DNA from: Nodosilinea sp. FACHB-141
GTDB lineage: Bacteria > Cyanobacteriota > Cyanobacteriia > Phormidesmidales > Phormidesmidaceae
NCBI RefSeq assembly: GCF_014696135.1
Contig: NZ_JACJPP010000011.1
Location: forward strand, 434,001 to 498,000
DNA: 64,000 bases
Direction: 5' to 3'
The notes beneath the pieces are model-generated. The model was not told where the DNA came from. It was given only the letters and a program-made list of their open reading frames with translations, and made no database searches. Below are positions 1 through 8,917 of the stretch, in pieces (within the stretch, counting starts at the first letter, position 1; the number at the start of each line of letters is the position of its first letter). The translations under genes were made by a program, and so were the position numbers.

Positions 1-1407
1 GGACATACTCAGGCGATCGCCCAGTTGCCGAATGGTCTGGGCCAGATCTAAATCGCGCTTCAAGAGTTTCTCGATTTTGGTATAGCTGTAAAGCACCGTG
101 GTGTGGTCTTTGCCGCCAAAGGCATCGCCAATTTTGGGCAGGCTGAGATCGGTGTGGCGGCGCATTAGATACATGCCCACCTGACGGGCCTGGCTGATTT
201 CCCGCCGTCGTGAGGATCCCTTTAAATCTTCCACCGAGACGCCAAACTTTTCCGCCACCACCGCCAGCACCGAGCTAGGCGAGGCTTCGACTTTATCTGC
301 TGGAGGGTTCAGCACCGCCGTCAAGTGTTCGACGGTCATGGGCAGACCCGAGATCGAGGTGTAGGCGAGGGCGCGAATCAGCGCCCCCTCCAGCTCGCGA
401 ACATTCGAGGTGTAGCTGGCTGCAATATACTCAAGCGCCTCTCGAGGCAGCTCCACCTGCTCGTACTCCGCCTTCTTTTGCAGAATAGCGATTCGGGTCT
501 CGTAGTCGGGGGTTTGAATGTCGGCAATCAGGCCCATGGAAAACCGCGAGATCAGCCGGTCTTGTAGCCGCATAATCTGGTTGGGGGGCCGGTCTGAGGC
601 CAGCACAATCTGCTTGCCCGCCTCGTGGAGCGTGTTGAAGGTGTGGAAGAACTCTTCCTGGGTGTACTCCTTGCCCTCAATAAACTGAATGTCATCTACC
701 AGCAAAATATCCACATCCCGGTAGTGGGAGCGAAAGTGCTGCATGCTGTCGCGGCGAATGGCGGTGATCAGGTCGTTGGTGAACTGTTCTGTGCTGACGT
801 AGGCCACCCGCGCCTGGGGGGCAACTTCCTGCCGGTAGTGGCCGATGGACTGCATCAGATGGGTCTTGCCCAGGCCCACTCCGCCGCACAAAAACAGCGG
901 GTTAAACTCACGCCCTGGTGACTCGGCTACCGCCAGAGCCGCCGCATGGGCCATGCGGTTGTTGGCCCCCACCACAAAGCGCGAAAACACCGCTTTGTGG
1001 TTGAGGTCGTTGTAATTTTCCCGAGTCGGGGCGGGCGAGTCCGCCGGCATTGCCCGGGTGGGCAACCCTGGGGTCGAGCGAGCGGGTAGGGTCGGGGCCG
1101 AGGTTGGCCAGTTGACCTCAGCCATGGGCCGCAGCGCCGCCGAGGTGTCATCCCCGTCGGGTACCACCGTTACCTGAAGCTCAATAGCCTTGCCCAAAAT
1201 ATTGTTGACGACCTGAGTGATGGTGCCTGCATAGTGCTTCTGCACCCAGTTGCGGGAAAAAGGGTTGGGGGTCGATATCACCAGGGCGCGATCGCTCAGG
1301 GTTTGCGCCTGAGCAGGCTTAATCCAGGTTTCAAAGGTGGGTCGGCTCAGCTCCACCTGAAGCTGATTCAAAACCTCTTCCCACAACCGATCCAGGGCCT
1401 GGTCCAC
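1..1407 (-). CDS. dnaA: Chromosomal replication initiator DnaA (3' end cut off)
   Basis: DnaA is the AAA+ ATPase that binds DnaA boxes and opens the replication origin. The minus-strand frame is open from a GTG at 1407 to the window edge (469 codons) and begins [17 protein letters not shown], typical of cyanobacterial domain I. It continues through the AAA+ core (the reverse strand of 700-890 gives the Walker A region and the [11 protein letters not shown]-type segment) into the domain IV helix-turn-helix near the edge, where [14 protein letters not shown] is read. The last residues seen are [14 protein letters not shown], so only a few C-terminal residues should be missing. It is divergent from def. 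The GTG start is preferred because no ATG lies at the domain I start. Confidence 0.96.
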   Translation of the reverse strand, partial: MDQALDRLWEEVLNQLQVELSRPTFETWIKPAQAQTLSDRALVISTPNPFSRNWVQKHYAGTITQVVNNILGKAIELQVTVVPDGDDTSAALRPMAEVNWPTSAPTLPARSTPGLPTRAMPADSPAPTRENYNDLNHKAVFSRFVVGANNRMAHAAALAVAESPGREFNPLFLCGGVGLGKTHLMQSIGHYRQEVAPQARVAYVSTEQFTNDLITAIRRDSMQHFRSHYRDVDILLVDDIQFIEGKEYTQEEFFHTFNTLHEAGKQIVLASDRPPNQIMRLQDRLISRFSMGLIADIQTPDYETRIAILQKKAEYEQVELPREALEYIAASYTSNVRELEGALIRALAYTSISGLPMTVEHLTAVLNPPADKVEASPSSVLAVVAEKFGVSVEDLKGSSRRREISQARQVGMYLMRRHTDLSLPKIGDAFGGKDHTTVLYSYTKIEKLLKRDLDLAQTIRQLGDRLSMS

Positions 1408-1815
1408 GGTTTACCTCGTAAATAACCGCTGCCCGAAGGCAGACATCGCGCATGATTAACTGATCGGGCTACCACTCCCTAGCCCGCTAGCATTCTGATG
1501 CCAGAACTGGGGCTTTCCAGGGCCGTGGAACCGTTTGTCCCGAACCTTAGCTGTAGACCGGGGCAGCCCAGTCCAACAGCTATTGGAAGATCTATAGGGT
1601 ACTAGATATACAGATAAAAAATGTCCCTAATTCTACATATAGCGTTTTAGCAAAATTTGGATCCAGTGATGCTCCAATTAAGCGAGGCACTAGAGGCGTC
1701 CCGCTGGTCTATTGAACCATAGGACCCTAGCCTCTGGGAAAGATATATACAATGGCTACAATATTGCTCACCTAACCCCGCCCCTGGCTCATCCTTTGAC
1801 ACCTAAGGCCTATCT
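1408..1815. other. Divergent dnaA/def intergenic region
   Basis: This 408 bp gap separates the divergent starts of dnaA and def, so promoters for both must lie here. An AT-rich stretch is visible at about 1590-1670, and TACAAT-like -10 candidates lie near 1749-1765 on the plus strand, but no matching -35 element is clear. I looked for DnaA boxes (TTATCCACA or TTTTCCACA) and found none with fewer than three mismatches, so I do not call an origin here. Confidence 0.4.
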
Positions 1816-2367
1816 ATGACCACCCCAGAGTCTTCGTCGCCATCGCCTTCGCTACTGACCCTGGGCCATCCGGTGCTGCGCCAGGTCGCCCAGCCCGTGA
1901 CCGCGTTAGATGGATCGGTACAACAGCTGATTGATCAGCTATTGACCACAGTGCGCACCGCCAACGGCGTCGGCATTGCCGCCCCCCAGCTGGGCCACTC
2001 GCTACGGATACTGGTGATCGCCTCGCGCCCCAACCTGCGCTACCCCCACGCCCCTCTGATGGAGCCGACGGTGCTGATTAATCCTCGTCTAGTCTCGGCT
2101 AGCGATGAGCTAGAGCTGGGCTGGGAGGGCTGTCTCAGCGTGCCAGGGGTGCGGGGCCAGGTGCCGCGCCATCAAACCGTAGAGGTGGAATACTGCGATC
2201 GCCACGGACAAGCCTACCGTCAAATTTGGCAGGGCTTCGTCGCCCGTATTTTTCAGCACGAAGTCGACCATCTAGACGGCAAGGTGTTTCTCGACCGAGT
2301 GCAGTCTGAGGCTGACCTGCTGACTGAAGACGCCTACCAGGCTATGGAAATCGCCAATCTTGGCTAA
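1816..2367 (+). CDS. def: Peptide deformylase
   Basis: Removes the formyl group from the N-terminal formyl-methionine of new proteins in the cytoplasm; a metal enzyme. All three family motifs are present in the 183 residues: GVGIAAPQ (about 51-58), EGCLS (104-108, Cys metal ligand) and HEVDH (148-152, two His ligands and catalytic Glu). The length is normal for a bacterial deformylase. The ATG at 1816 is chosen because it is the first start after the dnaA-def gap and gives the usual short N-terminal extension. It is divergent from dnaA and stands alone, as no methionyl-tRNA formyltransferase gene follows. Confidence 0.95.
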   Translation: MTTPESSSPSPSLLTLGHPVLRQVAQPVTALDGSVQQLIDQLLTTVRTANGVGIAAPQLGHSLRILVIASRPNLRYPHAPLMEPTVLINPRLVSASDELELGWEGCLSVPGVRGQVPRHQTVEVEYCDRHGQAYRQIWQGFVARIFQHEVDHLDGKVFLDRVQSEADLLTEDAYQAMEIANLG

Positions 2368-2579
2368 GGGTTGTCCAAGCTTTGCCTGACCGCATCAGTT
2401 TCTTGGCGCTAGCCAATTAATTCTTGACGGACTGTATTTCAGAATGCAACGGCCCTAGCCCGGTTTTGAAAAACATTCAGCAGAATCAGAGCCGCCCCAG
2501 GTCACTCAGTTACCCTGATACCTCTGGCCGGATAATTTCTGACCAGACTATCTGGCTGGCTAAGGCCAAAGGAAACAGC

Positions 2580-2960
2580 GTGAGTTCTCACCCGCAGCCC
2601 CGCATTGTTCGCCTCGACATGCTCGACACCGACTACGCCAAAATAGCGGCGGGAGAGCCCATCCCCGACGCCAAAAAGCAGCGGCTCTCCCAAGACAGCT
2701 ATGACTTTACCCGCCTAGGGCAGCACATTGCCCGCTACCGCTACGGTGGGCTTGACGAACAGGGGCAAGACGACATTCTCTGCACCCTGGGCACTACCGC
2801 TGGGCTATTTACCCTAGCCGATGTTGAGGACATGAACGATCGTCTCCGTCAGACCGGCCGCTTTTACCTCACCCCTGGCGAGCGTCAGCAGGTAATCAAC
2901 TGGCTAGTGGACGAGTTGGGCATCGAGTTGACTGAAGAACTGAACTCTCAGGGTGAGTAG
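2580..2960 (+). CDS. Conserved-looking hypothetical protein
   Basis: I do not recognise this 126-residue product. The frame is open from 2424, but the upstream 52 codons look non-coding. I place the start at the GTG at 2580 (VSSHPQPRIVRLDMLDTD), preceded by AAAGGAAA. It is a soluble, charged protein with no signal peptide or membrane segment. The middle part (YDFTRLGQHIARYRYGG) and an acidic C-terminal region look like an ordinary folded domain. It lies between def and chlP on the same strand, with a 196 bp gap before chlP. A start at an internal codon is possible. Confidence 0.6.
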   Translation: MSSHPQPRIVRLDMLDTDYAKIAAGEPIPDAKKQRLSQDSYDFTRLGQHIARYRYGGLDEQGQDDILCTLGTTAGLFTLADVEDMNDRLRQTGRFYLTPGERQQVINWLVDELGIELTEELNSQGE

Positions 2961-3143
2961 ATATAAAGCTCCATCTGTGAACATTTCATTCGCTATAGAT
3001 TTATCTCTGGCTAACGAATAAAATCTGGCCCGTTCCCGGTATCTCAATGTAAACGAGTGTTTCAATCGAGTTACAACCCTTGAGAGTGGCCCAAAATGCC
3101 AAAAATCCCGTGATACGATGCCCTCGTAGCTTTTCGCAATAGT

Positions 3144-3147
3144 GGAG
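3144..3147 (+). promoter_or_regulatory. Ribosome binding site deciding the chlP TTG start
   Basis: GGAG lies nine to ten bases before the TTG at 3157. It supports a TTG start for chlP, since the conserved N-terminus MVLRVAV begins exactly there. Confidence 0.55.
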
Positions 3148-3156
3148 TAAGCACCC

Positions 3157-4392
3157 TTGGTACTTCGGGTAGCAGTAGTAGGATCAGGTCCAGCAGGCTC
3201 CTCGGCTGCTGAGACACTAGTTAGAGCCGGTATTGAAACGTACCTATTCGAGCGCAAGCTCGACAACGCCAAGCCCTGCGGTGGGGCGATTCCCCTGTGC
3301 ATGGTCGAAGAATTTGATTTGCCGCCGGAGATCATCGATCGCCGCGTGCGCAAGATGAAGATGATCTCCCCCTCCAATGTTGAGGTCAACATCGGCAGCA
3401 CCCTCAAAGAGGACGAGTACATCGGCATGTGCCGTCGCGAAGTGATGGATGGCTTTTTGCGCGATCGTGCTGCCCAGCACGGCGCTAAGCTGATTAACGG
3501 TACCGTTCACACCCTCGAAATTCCCACGACCGAGACGGGGGCCTATACCCTCCACTACACCGAGCACCGCGAAGATGGTCTAGTGGGTGACAACAAGTCG
3601 CTTCAGGTCGATCTGGTGATCGGGGCTGATGGAGCTAACTCCCGCGTCGCCAAGGCGATCAAGGCTGGGGATTACAACTATGCGATCGCCTTCCAGGAGC
3701 GCATTCGCCTGCCCGAAGACAAGATGGCTTACTACGAAGACCTGGCCGAGATGTACGTGGGCAACGACGTTTCCCCCGACTTCTACGCCTGGGTATTCCC
3801 TAAGTATGACCACGTTGCCGTAGGCACCGGCACCATGCGGGTCAACCAGGCCAAGATCAAGGGTCTTCAAGCCGGTATTCGCGCCCGCGCCGCCAAGCGT
3901 CTAGAAGGTGGCGAAATCATCAAAGTAGAAGCCCACCCCATTCCTGAGCACCCCAGACCTCGCCGCGTTGTCGGCCGCGTGGCTCTAGTCGGCGATGCCG
4001 CCGGTACCGTCACCAAGTCCTCCGGTGAGGGCATCTACTTCGCCGCTAAGTCGGCCCGCATGTGCGCCGAAACCATTGTGGAATTTTCCAACAATGGCCA
4101 GCGCATTCCCACCGAAGCCGACCTCAAGGTCTATCTGAAGCGCTGGGACAGGCAGTACGGCATGACCTACAAAGTGCTGGACCTGCTGCAAACGGTGTTC
4201 TACCGTTCCGACGCCACCCGCGAGGCCTTTGTCGAAATGTGCTCTGACATCGACGTGCAGAAGCTCACCTTCGACAGCTACCTCTACAAAACCGTGGTGC
4301 CTGCCAACCCCCTGGTGCAGATGAAAATCACCGCCAAGACAATGGGCAGCTTGATTCGTGGCCATGCGCTAGCTCCAACCCGGAGCTGGTAG
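3157..4392 (+). CDS. chlP: Geranylgeranyl reductase ChlP
   Basis: Reduces geranylgeranyl diphosphate or geranylgeranyl-chlorophyll to the phytyl form, supplying phytol for chlorophyll a and tocopherol; an NADPH-dependent FAD enzyme at the thylakoid. The N-terminal dinucleotide fold reads VAVVGSGPAGSSAAE. The family segments KPCGGAIPLCMVEEFDLP and MCRREVMDGFLRDRAA follow, and GDAAGTVTKSSGEGIYFA forms the second FAD contact. At 411 residues it has the normal length. The start appears to be a rare TTG at 3157: the protein begins MVLRVAVVG as in known cyanobacterial ChlP, no ATG or GTG lies in the right place, and a GGAG sits at 3144-3147, ten bases upstream. Confidence 0.95.
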   Translation: MVLRVAVVGSGPAGSSAAETLVRAGIETYLFERKLDNAKPCGGAIPLCMVEEFDLPPEIIDRRVRKMKMISPSNVEVNIGSTLKEDEYIGMCRREVMDGFLRDRAAQHGAKLINGTVHTLEIPTTETGAYTLHYTEHREDGLVGDNKSLQVDLVIGADGANSRVAKAIKAGDYNYAIAFQERIRLPEDKMAYYEDLAEMYVGNDVSPDFYAWVFPKYDHVAVGTGTMRVNQAKIKGLQAGIRARAAKRLEGGEIIKVEAHPIPEHPRPRRVVGRVALVGDAAGTVTKSSGEGIYFAAKSARMCAETIVEFSNNGQRIPTEADLKVYLKRWDRQYGMTYKVLDLLQTVFYRSDATREAFVEMCSDIDVQKLTFDSYLYKTVVPANPLVQMKITAKTMGSLIRGHALAPTRSW

Positions 4393-4431
4393 TAGGGCGA
4401 TCGTTCAGTTTCTTTCTAACCCCCTAAGCTG

Positions 4432-4468
4432 ACTGGCTTTGACAATACTTTGTCAAAGCCAGTTTTTT
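4432..4468 (+). terminator. Rho-independent terminator of chlP
   Basis: A perfect 13 bp stem (ACTGGCTTTGACA at 4432-4444 pairing with 4451-4463) with a 6-base loop is followed by a run of T at 4463-4468. It lies 40 bp after the chlP stop codon. Confidence 0.85.
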
Positions 4469-4646
4469 ATACTTGGTGAACCCAGAGTTCCTATTGATAA
4501 CCTGACCCAACGCTCAACTCTTTGGCTCTAGCCTAAGCTTTGCTTCCACCGCTTTGTTGGCACGAAGCCCAGACGTTGCTTTGGCACCTTCCTGATGGTC
4601 AAAATCCCAGGCAGCCTACTTCAATAGAGAATTCCTAGAACTCCTA

Positions 4647-4690
4647 CAAAAAAAGGCTGTTGGAAATCTAGATTTCCAACAGCCTTTTCT
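4647..4690 (-). terminator. Palindromic terminator of guaB3 (bidirectional)
   Basis: A perfect 38 bp palindrome (4651-4669 against 4670-4688, core GGCTGTTGGAAAT) is flanked by an A-run at 4647-4654 and a T-run at 4685-4688. Read on the minus strand it is a strong hairpin ending in U just after the guaB3 stop; it may also stop transcription from the chlP side. Confidence 0.8.
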
Positions 4691-4718
4691 TAAGCAAGTG
4701 AGTCTTTGATAGTCTGGC

Positions 4719-5882
4719 TTATTTACCCATGCCGAGCTGCTGAGCTTTCTGGTAAACCTTACCCTCCGTCAGCAGCGAGGGAGCAATTACTACCTCTACC
4801 TGCTGCATCTCCTTCAGGTCTTTAGCCCCCAGGGTGCCCATGCTAGTTTGCAGCGCCCCTAAGAAGTTGTGGGTGCCGTCGTCTAGCCCGGCGGGGCCGC
4901 GCAGAATTTGCTCCAGACTGCCGGTAGTACCCACTTTGATACGGGTGCCTCGGGGCAGCACCGGGCTAGGGGTAGCCATCCCCCAGTGGAAGCCGCGACC
5001 TGGAGCTTCGGCGGCGCGGGCAAAGGGTGAGCCAATCATGACCCCGTCGGCTCCGCAGGCGATGCACTTGCAGATGTCGCCGCCGGTGACCAAGCCGCCA
5101 TCGGCGACGATCGCCACATAGCGCCCAGTTTCGGCGAAGAAGTCGTCGCGGGCGGCAGCGCAGTCGGCCACGGCGGTCGCCTGAGGAATGCCAATGCCTA
5201 GCACTCCACGCGAAGTGCAGGCGGCACCGGGGCCAATGCCCACCATGACGGCAGCAGCCCCAGCTTTCATTAGATTGAGAGCGACTTCGTAGGTGACGCA
5301 GTTGCCCAAAATTACCGGCATGGGCATCTCAGCGCAGAAAGCGGCGAGATCGAGCGGGCTAATGTCTGCCGGGGATAGGTGGGCAGTGGAAACCACCGTG
5401 GCTTGTACAAACACCAGGTCAGCGCCGGCTTCAGCAATGGTGGCCCCAAACCGGGAAGCTCCAGCGGGAGTGACGCTCACTGCCGCTACCCCACCCCCAG
5501 CCTTAATGGCTTGAATGCGTTTAGTGATCAGCTCGGGCTTAATCGGTTCAGCATAGAGAGCCTGCATCAGGCCGACAAATTCCTCTTTGCCCACCGAGGC
5601 AATTTTGTCGAGGATGGGGTTGGGGTCGTCGTAGCGGGTTTGAATGCCCTCTAGGTTGAGCACGCCCAGAGCTCCCAGTTCCGAGAGCCGAATTGCCATG
5701 CCCACATCGACGACGCCATCCATAGCGCTAGCGATGATAGGAATCTCACGCTCAACGCCACCAATTTGCCAACGGGTGTCGGCCAGGCTTGGGTCTAGGG
5801 TGCGAGGCCCAGGCACTAGGGCAATTTCGTCAATGCCGTACGCTCTGCGGACTACTTTGCCGCGACCAAGTTGTATATTCAC
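4719..5882 (-). CDS. guaB3: GuaB3 family IMP dehydrogenase-related protein
   Basis: A 387-residue TIM-barrel enzyme of the IMP dehydrogenase/GMP reductase family, acting in guanine nucleotide synthesis. It lacks the CBS pair of ordinary GuaB, and its opening (MNIQLGRGKVVRRAYGIDE) is characteristic of the GuaB3 branch common in cyanobacteria. The catalytic loop is present with the active-site Cys near residue 222 (GPGAACTSRGVLG). Members of this branch in cyanobacteria are described as acting as IMP dehydrogenases, but whether this one does so is inferred. The ATG at 5882 gives the family N-terminus. It is followed by a strong terminator and is divergent from ktrA. Confidence 0.92.
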   Translation of the reverse strand: MNIQLGRGKVVRRAYGIDEIALVPGPRTLDPSLADTRWQIGGVEREIPIIASAMDGVVDVGMAIRLSELGALGVLNLEGIQTRYDDPNPILDKIASVGKEEFVGLMQALYAEPIKPELITKRIQAIKAGGGVAAVSVTPAGASRFGATIAEAGADLVFVQATVVSTAHLSPADISPLDLAAFCAEMPMPVILGNCVTYEVALNLMKAGAAAVMVGIGPGAACTSRGVLGIGIPQATAVADCAAARDDFFAETGRYVAIVADGGLVTGGDICKCIACGADGVMIGSPFARAAEAPGRGFHWGMATPSPVLPRGTRIKVGTTGSLEQILRGPAGLDDGTHNFLGALQTSMGTLGAKDLKEMQQVEVVIAPSLLTEGKVYQKAQQLGMGK

Positions 5883-6050
5883 GTCCTTACTTTACCCTCT
5901 GGGCCAAAACCATTAGGCTAGCCTAGCAAAAAAGAATTCTCGCCGTATAGCCATTGGGCTGAAACCCCGTTGTCAACAGGGATACCGATGGTGGGTGATA
6001 ATATTGGTCAGGCTCGAGCTAGAGCAGTATTTTTAACGGGGAAAACGGTT

Positions 6051-6755
6051 GTGAATCTGTCGTCGCTGACGTTTTTGCGCAAAATGCGATCGCCCAATCG
6101 CCAGTTTGCCGTGATTGGTTTAGGGCGGTTTGGTCGAGCGGTATGCGCCACCCTCAACAACCTGGGTTATGAAGTGCTGGCTGTCGATACCAACGAGATC
6201 CATGTTAGCCAGGCAATGACCGACCAAATTGCCGCCCATGCCCTCCAGCTCGATAGCACCCAACCTTCGGCTCTCCGCGAAGCGGGCATCACTGATTTTG
6301 ATACGGTGATTGTGGCGATCGGCAACTATGTCGAAGAAAGTATCATTACCACCCTCAACTTAAAAGAAGCGGGGGTTAAAAACGTGGTGGCCAAGGCGTC
6401 GTCAGAGATCCACGGCAAGCTGCTCGATCGCGTTGGTGCCGATCACGTCGTGTTTCCAGAGCACGAGATGGGCTGCGATCTGGCGCGATCGCTAACCTCC
6501 CCCGGCATTCTCGATCGCTTCGAAATCGACCCCAACCACTGCATTGCCGAGATCATTGTGCCTCAGGCCTTTGACCAAAAAACCATTGTCGACCTTGACC
6601 TGCGCAACCGCTACGAACTAACCCTGCTGGCGGTGAGTCAAGACAACGAACCCGAGCAGTTTGAGATCAACCCCAGCCCCGTCACTCGGCTCAAAGCGGG
6701 GGGGCTGATGGTGGTCATCGGCAGCAATAAAGGCTTAGAGCGTCTACCGGTATAG
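6051..6755 (+). CDS. ktrA: KtrA/TrkA-type potassium uptake regulatory subunit
   Basis: A 234-residue cytoplasmic RCK protein that gates a KtrB/TrkH potassium channel in response to nucleotide binding. The N-terminal Rossmann motif GLGRFG (about 23-28) and the acidic residue after the second strand (AVDTNE) mark the RCK-N domain. A C-terminal RCK-C domain ends with LMVVIGSNKGLERL. The open frame extends back to 5970, but the GTG at 6051 is preferred because it gives the N-terminus VNLSSLTFLRKMRSPNRQF seen in cyanobacterial homologues and has GGGGA upstream. No channel subunit is adjacent. anmK begins three bases after its stop, so they are likely cotranscribed. Confidence 0.9.
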   Translation: MNLSSLTFLRKMRSPNRQFAVIGLGRFGRAVCATLNNLGYEVLAVDTNEIHVSQAMTDQIAAHALQLDSTQPSALREAGITDFDTVIVAIGNYVEESIITTLNLKEAGVKNVVAKASSEIHGKLLDRVGADHVVFPEHEMGCDLARSLTSPGILDRFEIDPNHCIAEIIVPQAFDQKTIVDLDLRNRYELTLLAVSQDNEPEQFEINPSPVTRLKAGGLMVVIGSNKGLERLPV

Positions 6756-6758
6756 CCC

Positions 6759-7931
6759 ATGCGCGTGATTGGACTAATTAGCGGCACCTCTGTTGACGGC
6801 ATTGATGCCGCCCTGGTTGATTTGGAGGGGCAGGGCTACGACCTGACGGTGTCGTTGGTCGAGGGGCTAGCCTATCCTTACCCCGACGAGCTGCGTCGGC
6901 AGATTTTGGCGCTGTGTGCGGGGGAGGCGATCGCCCTCGACCAACTGGCCGCCCTCGACGATGCTGTGGCCGAGACTTTCGCAGCAGCAGCCCAGGCGCT
7001 AATCGCCCAGGCTGGCCCCGCCGAACTGATTGCCTCCCATGGGCAGACGGTATTTCACCGGCCAGTGGGTAGACCGGCACTGCCTGACCAGGGACCAACG
7101 CGGCTGGCCTACTCGCTGCAGCTGGGGCGCGGGGTGGCAATCGCCCAGCAGACCGGCTTACCCACCGTCAGCAACTTTCGTCAAGCTGATATTGAAGCGG
7201 GGGGTGAAGGGGCACCGCTGGCGCCGATCGTCGATCTCTGCTTACTCAGCCACCCCATCGAGCGGCGCTGCGTGCAGAATTTAGGCGGCATTGGCAATGT
7301 TGCCTACCTCCCCGCCTGGAACCGTCAGGACAGTGCGCCCAAGGTGCTGGGCTGGGATACAGGGCCGGCCAATTCCCTCATTGACATAGCAGTGCATACC
7401 TTGTCGGCGGGGGCGCTTACCTACGACGTTGACGGCGCTTGGGCTGCCCAGGGCACTCCCTGTCTGCCCCTGATCAGTCAGTGGTTGGCGCACCCCTACT
7501 TCACTCAGCCGCCGCCAAAATCCACCGGGCGCGAGCTGTTTGGTTGGGAATTCTTTGAGCAGTGCCGTCAAGATGCTCAGAGGGAGGGGTTAGCGCCGCA
7601 GGATTTGGTGGCGACCCTGACCGAGTTCACAGCGGCCTCAGTGGCCCAGGAGTACCGCACCTTTTTGCCCGCCCTACCCGATCGCCTGCTAGTGTGCGGC
7701 GGCGGCAGCCAAAACCCAGTGCTGATGGCGCGTCTCCAGGCGCGGCTGCCCGAGACAGTGGTGCAGACCACCGATGCAGTGGGAGTGTCAGCCAGCTATA
7801 AGGAAGCGATCGCCTTTGCGGTGCTCGGCTACTGGTATCGCCAGGGCTTCCCCGGTAACTTGCCCGCAGTGACTGGAGCCATCTGCCCTGTTGTGCTTGG
7901 GCACGGTAATGATATTGCCCTGCCCCGCTAG
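6759..7931 (+). CDS. anmK: Anhydro-N-acetylmuramic acid kinase
   Basis: Phosphorylates and opens 1,6-anhydro-N-acetylmuramic acid released from peptidoglycan, feeding cell-wall recycling. The 390 residues start MRVIGLISGTSVDGIDAAL, the family's ATP-binding loop. They carry SHGQTVFHRP and the segment NLGGIGNVAYLP followed by GWDTGPAN, all typical of AnmK, and near the C-terminus LLVCGGGSQNPVLM. The length is normal. It lies three bases after ktrA, so it is probably translated from the same message. The link with potassium uptake is positional only. Confidence 0.93.
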   Translation: MRVIGLISGTSVDGIDAALVDLEGQGYDLTVSLVEGLAYPYPDELRRQILALCAGEAIALDQLAALDDAVAETFAAAAQALIAQAGPAELIASHGQTVFHRPVGRPALPDQGPTRLAYSLQLGRGVAIAQQTGLPTVSNFRQADIEAGGEGAPLAPIVDLCLLSHPIERRCVQNLGGIGNVAYLPAWNRQDSAPKVLGWDTGPANSLIDIAVHTLSAGALTYDVDGAWAAQGTPCLPLISQWLAHPYFTQPPPKSTGRELFGWEFFEQCRQDAQREGLAPQDLVATLTEFTAASVAQEYRTFLPALPDRLLVCGGGSQNPVLMARLQARLPETVVQTTDAVGVSASYKEAIAFAVLGYWYRQGFPGNLPAVTGAICPVVLGHGNDIALPR

Positions 7932-7978
7932 ATTAAAGGGTTGACGAGGCCCATACCCCAGTCTGAGCAATAGGGCGT

Positions 7979-8539
7979 ATGCTTGAGAGGCACGGGACAG
8001 AGGACAGCGGGCTATGCCGGACATCAGCAGCGACACAACCGATGTCGCAGGCCATGTCAAAGCTGAGGGAGCATTGTGTGGACCATAGCTTTTTAATTGA
8101 GCCTGGCCGGTGGACGCTCCAGGGCAACTGGATGGAGCGCGATCGGCTGCCTACGCCAGTGAAGGGAAAAATCCTAGTCGCCTGGAGTCGCGACGACTGG
8201 TTCACGATGGTGATGAAGCTGGTTTTGCCCGATACTCAGCCCAACGAGATGGCGCTTCAGTACCGGGGCCGGTTGACCAGCGGCGACTGTCAGTACACGT
8301 TTGTGCTGCAGCACAGCCTGCTAGGTCGGGTAGAAGGAGAGGGCTGGGTGGCCCCTGACTCAATCATTCAGCGCTATTGGGCTTTGGGCGATCGCCAGCG
8401 CCGCACGGGCTTTGAGACCCTATATCGCCTCGACCACGATCGCTACCACCTTTCTAGCGGCATTATGACCGGCCACTACCTGACCAGCGCCATGGAAGCA
8501 ACCCTTCATCTGCAGGGGACCTCAGCGCCAGGGATGTAA
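7979..8539 (+). CDS. Hypothetical protein
   Basis: I do not recognise this product. It is a beta-rich soluble protein with segments such as LIEPGRWTLQGNWMERD and YRGRLTSGDCQYTFVLQHSLLGRVEGEGWV. It looks like a small lipocalin-like or ligand-binding barrel, but that is only an impression from the strand pattern. The start is uncertain: ATG at 7979 has TAGGG just upstream (186 residues); ATGs at 8042 and 8054 would give shorter forms without the low-quality first 25 residues. It follows anmK by 47 bp on the same strand. HIP1 sites inside it match the core genome. Confidence 0.65.
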   Translation: MLERHGTEDSGLCRTSAATQPMSQAMSKLREHCVDHSFLIEPGRWTLQGNWMERDRLPTPVKGKILVAWSRDDWFTMVMKLVLPDTQPNEMALQYRGRLTSGDCQYTFVLQHSLLGRVEGEGWVAPDSIIQRYWALGDRQRRTGFETLYRLDHDRYHLSSGIMTGHYLTSAMEATLHLQGTSAPGM

Positions 8540-8917
8540 ACGGCCTCTCTATAAGTGCTTTCAGGAGAATGTACTACAGTAAAAACAACACCTTTTAGAC
8601 GCAGCTGGGCATATTAACTCTATGGTCCCTAGCCGTGGGCGGAGCCCAACCTGAGATATTGCGGGGTGCACAATTGAGATGAATGTTAGTCAGCAGGGCG
8701 GCAGCGGGCACCATCATTTCCTAGGTTAACAACTACGGGCTCTACGATTGGTCTAGCTTCGGTTCGTTGATCCGCTTGGCAATGGACGGCTCACTGAGTT
8801 GAGTAAAGCGGTTAGGTTTTGGGCCTCAGATCCGTTGCCGCCCCTAGTTTATATTCTGCTTCGCTACACACCCTCTGACTTGCCTGCCCCTCCCTGCCTT
8901 TTGGCTAATACCGTTCT
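8540..8917 (+). other. Intergenic region before the Ser/Thr kinase
   Basis: A gap of 378 bp. I see no open frame of interest, no strong terminator and no recognised RNA. Short GC-rich inverted stretches occur near 8630-8740, and it presumably holds the kinase promoter. Confidence 0.3.

Noticed and set aside
325-1425. Several plus-strand frames of 60-100 codons over the dnaA region
   Set aside because: They lie opposite the intact dnaA frame, and their compositions look like antisense translations of AAA+ coding sequence.
2904-3428. 174-codon minus-strand frame overlapping the chlP start
   Set aside because: It covers the conserved chlP N-terminus on the other strand and has no family features.
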